Assembly: GCA_963573305.1 (NCBI GenBank)
Contig: OY754330.1
Coordinates: 21,362,596-21,426,595, forward strand
DNA length: 64,000 nt
Direction of reading: 5' to 3'
Origin: Pyrrhosoma nymphula
Lineage: Eukaryota > Arthropoda > Insecta > Odonata > Coenagrionidae
Shown here: positions 56,701 through 64,000 of the stretch, piece after piece
Numbering within the stretch: position 1 is the first letter of the stretch
Layout: each line of letters starts with the position of its first letter
Made by a program: the position numbers and the translations under genes
The notes under the pieces: generated by a model
Database searches by the model: none
What the model saw: the letters and a program-made list of their open reading frames with translations, nothing else
Told to the model about the DNA's origin: nothing

Positions 56701-59700
56701 CATGTATTTGGTTACCTAAACCAATTTTCTATTCATACCGTTGCTGGTTTCAGCGATATATAGCACAAATAAATTCATAGAAATTCAGGCAGATTTATAA
56801 AGAAGTGGGCAATTTCTTCATGATTCTTTTGAAAATAAATGAAATTAACTGCAACAGCAGTAGCAGTGGGACGAAAATTTGCGCAGATTAAAAACAAAAT
56901 TTTTTGATGTAAGCAGGTAATGTTATTGCATGTTGGGCTCACAACGCAAGTTCACTCCGCGAGAATGGGTGATATCGCCGCTTAATTCTTCCCTGTGCCT
57001 ACTCCCGCCTCGGTGAGGAAGAGGGAGGTACTCTTATGGGGAGAGGGGCGAGCACCCCTATTATCCTCCCCGCGGCAACTCCTCCTCCGTCAGCCCCTCA
57101 CCGCGTTGTCGTCGTCCCCACCCGCCCACTCTACCCTCTCTCAGGGCGTCTTTTCTTTGACGCCGGCGGAAAAAGACACCTGAAGCCGTTCCCGCGCGCC
57201 AAACTGAAGCGTGCGTATTCATAAACGCCGTGTTTGCCACCCGAGGCGGGAGAGATGGAGGGAATAAGTGTTTGTTGGGAAGGCTTGAGGGTATGAAAGA
57301 GGATGGTTACTGGCAGGGGATGGGTGCGAAAGGGTTTGCGTTTAAGAAAAGGGGGAGAGAGGAAGAAGGGAGTACTACAAGGCACTCTCTTCCCTCCAGC
57401 CCCTTCTTCGGCACTTTTGAGATACGAGAGGGCATTATAAATGGGGTTGTTTCGGGATAAGGAAGGGTGGGAACCAAGAGGGGTGGGGATTTTAGGGGTA
57501 TACCAGGGTAGAGATGCTGGAGAGATATTTTTAGAGAGTTGGGGATGAAAGTGAGTATAATTAAGCCCCTTCGACTCAGGCAGTGAGCGCGTGCATTTTT
57601 CCCAGGGGGACTCCTCCAGCAGTCCTCGTGCGAATTAAGCGGAAATAAGATGCAAAGCCGAGCGAGATACAATAGGAGGCAGTGTGAGGGGCAAAGGAAG
57701 GATTCCATTAACTTGTGGAATTTGTCGACATTGCCTTCACAATTTGATTCTAAAAAAAGATACGTAGAGCACAAAATCGATTTTTAAAATGAAATTTTCA
57801 ATTTTCCATAAGTGGAGGGAAAACTCCGATAAAGCTAGACTAAAATTTACTTAATATATTTTTTAAATCAAAGATATTGCTCCACAATTTTCAATAAAGA
57901 TGACAACAAAGTGAAGTATTCCTTCAGAAAAGAAAAGGGGGTTAAAGCTTTCGTGTTAATGCTTAAGAACATATTGAACAATATAAAATGATTGTATATT
58001 GAATCGTATTAAGTTTATTAATGGTTACATCGAGTTCGACCACCTGATTACAGAGTCCATAAGTAACCGCTATATTAATGGTGTGTATGAAGTTCGATTT
58101 CAGCAAAAGTGACTTGAGATTTAGCCCTCAAATGACAAAACAATGGATCCCTAGAAATTATTTCAGGGAATTATTTTGTGGACAATATGATTACATTTTT
58201 AAATAAGCAAAATTCCGCCATATGTTGGAGATAGTTAATCAAAAAGTGAAAATGAAAATGAAGAGATCATTCACAAACCATTGTTAGCCATTCACATTAA
58301 GCAACATTTTAACTCTATGACCGAAGAAAAGAAAAAGCTCGAACTTACATAAATAGCCACCAAAAAGGCTTAATCTTCTTACGTTACACTAGCATTTTTT
58401 TATGAATGAAGAAGTCATTGAGTAATGACGTCATTGCATTTAATGCGCAATATAATTGCCAAGTAACGTCAAACTGAATTGCAAAAACACTCATCTGCAC
58501 TGCGATGGCAGTACTGCATTCTAATTTAACGTGTCTGTGTGTGAATGCGGTGGAAGAAAGAATAAAATGAATAATTTCGGGTTCCATGCAATTTAAATCA
58601 TCAATCTTTAAAGCTGGTTAATTTATGCATGGCATAAATCTGAACTCAAATAATCCGTTATTATTCAAAATAGCTTTTTAATCCATTGGAAACCCTTTTA
58701 AGTCTTCTAGAGTAAAACTCAGATACTATTCAAACGGTAATTCAGAGATAAAATCTACGGCTCCCAGTTGTACCTAGTGCAAGAAACGGCATAATCCAGG
58801 ATATGCATAAATTTCCGAAGCACGGAAGTATTCCACGAGAAGTAGGACACGCGCAACCACCCGGCCGGCATTAACTATTAAAAACTTGAAACTGCGTTCA
58901 TGTTTTTCCTTAAAATATATTCCGCAGGACGCTTTTTTTTGGTGCTTTGTTTCGGGGATAAGCTTGGCAGAAACGGTGATGACCCAGGCCGTGCGAATTT
59001 TCTTTTTTCTTGATGGATGGGCCACTATTGCCGGTAGCTAAAACATTATCCCAATGGGGATATATTTTTCCATCAACATTTCAAATTTTGTGAGTTTCGG
59101 CACCAATGTCGACTGTAAAAATTAAATGGGAAATAGAACTGAGGCAAAAGATGAATACTGTAATGTGCATAGGTCTGTATTTGAATAGTTTCCCCAGAAA
59201 ATAACTTTTTCTTCGGGGATTTGTAGTATAGCTATTCACTGAACCTTCAGGAGCAATGTGATAGTATTTCAGTATTGGCGATTCACCATGACATGTGATT
59301 GGGTTATATTTTCAAACCTATATAATTATGCATTGCTGAAACAACAATTCAGCCATGTGAAAAAATCAACAATTGATACAAATGTCATTCTGTCGGCCTA
59401 CGATCTAAAATGAGTTCAGAAATGCATGGTATGAAGAATGGGAATATGCACTTCTCCTTAAGTTCTAGCCAACTGTCAGCGAGCATCCGACCCGCATTAA
59501 CCTTTCACGCAGCTCCTTCCTTCGAGCAACACCTTAAAGCTTTTAGCACCGTTGAAAAGTGTGCCGCCCTTCCAGACACAAACACAGGCACACACCTCGG
59601 CATTGAAGCCGGGATTTCTCGCTATACCGCACACCCATTCTTCGGGGAAGCTAGTTTATTCCTTCGTTCTTCGCCGAGGGCCATTCTGAGCACGAGGCCC

Positions 59701-60110
59701 TCAAGATGGGAACGAGAATGAGGCCACGAGGAGGGAGGAGGAGTGACAGCCTCTCGCGTGAGGTCCCGAAAGGGGCTAAGGGAGTAGGCTGAGGAAAAGG
59801 CAGGAGGCGAGAGAGTATAAAAGAAGGAGAAGGGATGAGAGAAGGGCGAGAGAGGACTAGGGGAGAGCGATTCAAAAGGGACGAGAGAGAAAGGGAGGAA
59901 AGACAAAGATAAGAGTAATACAGTGGAGCTGCGGAAAGGAGGGGGAGCTATGGGCTTCGGAGAGGGGTTATTCATTTTGTCATTTATCGCTCTTTGCACA
60001 CCTTCCAAGAGATATTAGCTGCAGCTCAAAAAGTAAAATAATAATTTAATAAAAACCCAAATATATTCAAGTGCTTCAACTCGTAGGTTGGTTTTAATAG
60101 GTGAGAGTAG
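53771..60110. other. No recognisable gene; several G-rich and purine-rich patches
   Basis: Patches include GGGGGGGCGGGGGGGGGGAG at 54,451-54,470, a G-rich block at 55,445-55,500, CpG-richer DNA at 57,000-57,240 and a purine-rich tract at 59,700-59,960. The remainder is AT-rich. No coding region is supported. Confidence 0.45.
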
Positions 60111-60332
60111 AGCTCACCCCATATTAAGCCATTGGCGTGTGACATTCACACATTCAGTGAAGGAGGGCCAGTTCCTTTCTCTGGGCCGCCTGCAATTTTC
60201 CACGTTCCAAGTTGAGACAATCAGACAGTCGCAGGGGGTGTCCAACTGTCCAGAAAGGCTTCAACCGGATGTGAATCCGGGACCCTCCGGTCTATAGCCC
60301 GGCGCTCTACCCACTAGGCCACCACGACCCCC
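60110..60332 (-). mobile_element. tRNA-derived SINE, different family (tRNA-Tyr-like head)
   Basis: On the - strand from 60,332: GTGGTGGCCTAGTGGGTAGA (A box), GCGCCGGGCTATAGACCGG (anticodon arm with a CTATAGA loop), then GGATTCACATCC as a degenerate B box. The layout is that of a tRNA without a matching acceptor stem, followed by a non-tRNA body (TTGTCTCAACTTGGAACGTG). Body and head differ from the SINEs at 49 and 53 kb. The 3' border near 60,110 is uncertain. Confidence 0.65.
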
Positions 60333-63300
60333 AATAAAGCTCCAAATTTTGCTTGAAAAATAAATGTGACTCGTTCTTCGATTGTGCAATTGTCACACAG
60401 GTCGACCAATAACTTTACAGCATCACTGATTTACAGAGACATACGTGCACATGTCTTACACGCACCAAACTTATTTTTAAGGGATTGTGTCGAAAAATAT
60501 TTTCTATATCTCAAATTATGATCTATTGTTACTGAATATTTAGCTGGGACGTGACTGGAAAGCCCATAAATTCACTTTAACTTACTGCGTTCCCAAGAAA
60601 TATTTGAATAGTTGATTTAAAGTTTTAGGTATAAGGTTAAAAATTCAAACTATTGAAATAAAATGACGGGTAACAATTCGATCTGTTTATTTTTGTGATA
60701 AAACTGTATACCGACATTAAATGCGCATAATAAGATTTCAATATTATTTATTTAAAACAACCTTCACGGTATTATGAAGGATCACATATTGCAACTTTCA
60801 ATATTCAGCAACGCTTTAAATGACTAGGCTACGCAGACATTATCTGTTATGGCTATTGCGGAAGTACATGAAACGCGGCAATTATGACTAAACTGACATA
60901 CTAAGACTTATTTACGAATGCCTCCGCCGCTATAACTCGCGGATTAGATTTCCTCACGTATTGTGGTTGTCATTTCCTATAACTGCTCTTGGGCACGTGG
61001 GAGATGAACGTGGATAAATAGTCGTAAAAGCTTTTGGTGTAGGAAGAGGAAACATTTTTAAGACTACAATATCGAGGGTGAGCGGTCCTCACAGAATTGT
61101 ATCAACAGAGGGGTAGGGGTGTACTTATCCTATGGGTATAAAAACCAAATAGGTCGGTATATGAGTAGGTATTCACGTGACAAGAGACGAGAGTGCAATG
61201 GATGAGCGGATAGATGACGGATGGGCGCGGGGAGCGAAAGGGCGTGCCCCCGGAGAGGGGGGGCGGATGGCAGGGGGTGGCGTGGAAGAGGGGGCGAAAA
61301 TGAGAGGATGCTCGGAAAAGGCCATTTATTTGAAAGGCACCGACACACACTTGGGGAAAAGGAGCTCTTGCTGCCTAAACGAGATAAAACTCTATATTCG
61401 TGCTTACTTAAACGCGAGCGAAAGTTCGATGGCGAAAAAATAAAACTTATGAGAGAGAAAAAAACTAATATATAATAATTTTTCAAACTTTATAAGAGTG
61501 TTGTGTAATACTATTTCTCGTTTATTTTCTCCAAAATATAAAATTAATTCACAAAGTTAAGCCGGAATAAATTCCTGTTAAAAAGAAATAAAATAAACTG
61601 ATCACGGTCTGAAAGAGAGAGATGTAACAAAATACCAAACATTTGAACTTGCTTAATGATGGAATGCTTTCATAGCATATGTGTACGCATTAAGAGTGTT
61701 TTTAAACCATTCGTTACAAAAAATAACGTCTATTTTCTCACATTCATCAGCACAGCATACTTCCTACTGCACTTGATCTCACCTTAAAAGCCTATTCTGT
61801 TTCTCCTCCGAACTGAATTACACCCTGCCGTTCTTATAATCCGATAGCTTCTAAATACCTGTCTATCTACCAAGGTCTCTTAATTTCTAGAAATAACTTC
61901 ATCTCCTTTGCCTCTAAACCTAGTACTCTCTACCTGTCCTTCAACCAAATTTTCCCCACCCTTCTCCTAACCTCTGCCTCAAGCGTTTTCAAAATTTTCC
62001 CACGCACACTCCACAAAATTCAGGGTACAAGGCCTATAACGACATATGAAAATTGGAACAAAAAGTAAGAAAATTAAAACTCTAATGTGAAATGCAAGCA
62101 GGTCAAGGGCACAATTGAGGAAAATAAGGTGGGGATAAAATCAAGCTTAGATGAGTGGACGTCCCTCTTGACATGAAAAGATCCTCAATTCTAAGAAAAA
62201 CAGTGCAAGGAAACTACAAATATTCAAAATAGAATGAAAATTATAAACATATAACTGTTTCAGGCTGGACCTGGTAGAAGCTGTCGATATTCATTATGAG
62301 GAATGAAACTTCTTTCAAATCATCGAAAACTTCGACCTGAAAATGTCCGAATTATGGAAGTGCTAGTGCAGAGAGAGGGAAACGAAATGATCGGGGAGCA
62401 GTGAGCAGGTGCGGCACGATGCATTCGAAGGAAACGATAGAAGACGTGTGAGATTCAGAGACGGGGGAATGTGTGTGGGTGCATGTAGGTGCAAAGAGGT
62501 GCATAGAGGTGAATAGAGGTGCATCGTGGGAAATAACGAAGCAGCAGGAGGAGAGAGAGGAGGAAGAGAGTAAAGAGAGCGTGGTGGAGTTCCGAAAGGT
62601 TAGAAACGCGGGGAAGAAACAAGAGAGGGCTGACGATGGTCTGGTGCTAGAGGGAAGGAAATGCACGCGTGTGAAGAGGGGTGGCAAGTGGGAATTAGAG
62701 GGAGAAAAGAGAGGAGGAGAAGGAAGGCGGAGATAGATAAATAGGCGATGTAGGGGGAAAGAGAGGCGGGGGGAGGAAGGAGGCGGAGGCGACTTCGGAA
62801 AGGCCCCGGGGTTATGATTGATGAGGCCGCGAATGGTATGAGGTTCCGTGAAGAAGGTGGGTGAGGTTTCGGAGGGAGGTGGAGCGGTTATGAAGGCGGG
62901 GGTCGTGGGGTTGCCACGGAAGGGGGGGGGGGGGTTCTGGTGCATGCTGTCGGGAGGGAGGAATATATGAGAGATGTGGGGTGGGGCGGTTTTTGGGCGA
63001 CGGAGGAAAAAGAGGCATGGGACCGCCGCCGGCTGAGACGACGCGACGCCTGGCTTCGGACCCCCAACGAAGTGCTTGGGCGTCTCGAAAGGAAGTGCGA
63101 AAGAGCTTTTCAAGTCGCGCCCCAGCCAAAACCTTCCCTTCCTCCCCGGCCTCCCTATCTCCCAACCAGACCGCCGACACCTCAAAACCGCAGGACTCCA
63201 TTAACACGGTTTTTCTTGCTCTATTTATTTTTTCGGGCGTTCGGTAGCACCCCCACCACCCGCTTTCTACCCTTGCCCCACCAGATGATCCATTGCCCCG

Positions 63301-64000
63301 CCCCCTTCTCAACTTTACATCTCTTCTCCATCGCTCCCCGCAGGATGCCGCCACAACAACGCTGTGCTTCGGGGAGCCAGCAAAGCAGCCGAAAGAGGGA
63401 ATATATGATGAAGTTTCTCGAAGGATAAGAAAGACATACCTCATCTTAAACGGGCTCACTTTTTATTAACAAGATAAGGGGAAGATGGCCATTTGGATCC
63501 TGAACTAATTTAGCACCATCTTTAGTTGTGAAAGGGAAAAATTTGAGATTTTTAGCTACTTCAGGTTTCTTCCATCCCTATTATGTAGTTAAAACCTTTG
63601 ATGACGAAAACCAATTGACTTAACATTATTCTACGATTACTACATTAGTATTTAAAATAACCATAATTTTTTAAGTACCCCTTACAGTACTAAATAAACT
63701 TGAGTAGACAGTCACTTAGAAATAAATATTTTTACCGTTCGCGTAAATAGCATTAACCATTGATTACAGGGTTAAAGATGATAACTTGTCAAAATTACCT
63801 TGATCAGACCAAAATTCAATGACCGGACCAGTGCCATTGAAGTACAATCAAGTGTTTCAGAAGAAAATTATGACGATGAATGAGTACCTCTTCCTTATTC
63901 AGTTGAGAGATTATATGGTTAATTTACCAGAGAATATTGAGTGACGACATTATTAGTCACCAAAATCTCAATGGCATCAACTGAAGTATTGAACAATCTT
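60333..64000. other. No recognisable gene; purine-rich tract at about 62,360-62,980 and CpG-richer patch at 63,000-63,200
   Basis: A 13-G run lies at about 62,923 and a 10-bp minisatellite at 62,477-62,530. A pyrimidine-rich patch at about 61,790-62,010 weakly recalls the RTE-like C-terminus on the - strand (RLEAEVRRRVGKIWLKDR-like reading, with stops), but I could not confirm it. Confidence 0.4.
62477..62530 (+). repeat. 10-bp minisatellite (AGGTGCATAG), about five units
   Basis: Consecutive units GGGTGCATGT, AGGTGCAAAG, AGGTGCATAG, AGGTGAATAG and AGGTGCATCG lie within the purine-rich tract. Confidence 0.75.

Noticed and set aside
60255..60332. Functional tRNA-Tyr gene
   Set aside because: The B box is degenerate, there is no matching acceptor stem, and a non-tRNA body follows.
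62352..63185. 277-codon open frame on the - strand
   Set aside because: Ser/Pro/Phe/Leu-rich translation of the pyrimidine strand of a low-complexity tract; no domain, and overlapping frames on both strands are equally long.
1..64000. CRISPR array, operons or bacterial genes
   Set aside because: No regularly spaced repeats with unique spacers and no compact gene clusters; the sequence is eukaryotic repeat DNA.

Overview
The window reads as repeat-rich, AT-rich, non-coding DNA from an arthropod, most probably an insect with a large genome. The reasons are the retrotransposon families present (an R1-like element with zinc-knuckle ORF1, a CR1/Jockey-superfamily element with a coiled-coil ORF1, RTE-like tails, a Penelope-like GIY-YIG fragment), tRNA-derived SINEs, and the absence of any compact gene organisation. 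I recognise no host protein-coding exon, no rRNA and no functional tRNA gene. The sequence could be intergenic or a large intron.

Layout. 1-285: 3' end of an RTE-like non-LTR element, + strand. 286-5,690: AT-rich unique-looking DNA with a purine-rich block at about 4,290-5,110. 5,690-14,095: the main feature, a nest of retroelements. A decayed R1-like element on the - strand (about 6,190-14,046) is split by a much younger CR1-like element on the same strand (about 6,856-11,110). The younger element keeps a 950-codon endonuclease/reverse transcriptase ORF and a 310-codon open ORF1. A short RTE-like 3' tail abuts the outer element. 17,690-18,275: 3' end of another CR1/Jockey-like element. 18,347-18,487, 23,363-23,439, 27,770-28,457 and 34,045-34,088: pieces of Penelope-like elements (PLEs). 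One is a GIY-YIG coding remnant enclosed by a 75-bp inverted repeat, and some carry hammerhead-ribozyme-like cores. 19,821-20,797 and 30,231-31,032: two copies of an unidentified interspersed repeat. 21,502-21,683: an almost perfect 88-bp palindrome with a 5-nt loop. 27,217-27,740 and 42,330-42,730: further decayed non-LTR fragments. 49,141, 53,592 and 60,332: heads of tRNA-derived SINEs. The rest is AT-rich DNA with CpG-rich islands and purine/pyrimidine-asymmetric tracts.

How the parts work together. The two ORFs of the CR1-like element form a classic bicistronic pair: ORF1 is a nucleic-acid-binding chaperone candidate, and ORF2 is an APE endonuclease plus reverse transcriptase, separated by 6 nt. 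The 3' UTR ends in a small hairpin and an (ATT)n tail, as expected for target-primed reverse transcription. The outer R1-like element is dead, with stops, frameshifts and a lost catalytic Asp. The most interesting signals are the solo hammerhead-like motif at 34,045-34,088, the PLE inverted-repeat composite, the long palindrome at 21.5 kb and the unidentified 0.8-kb repeat.
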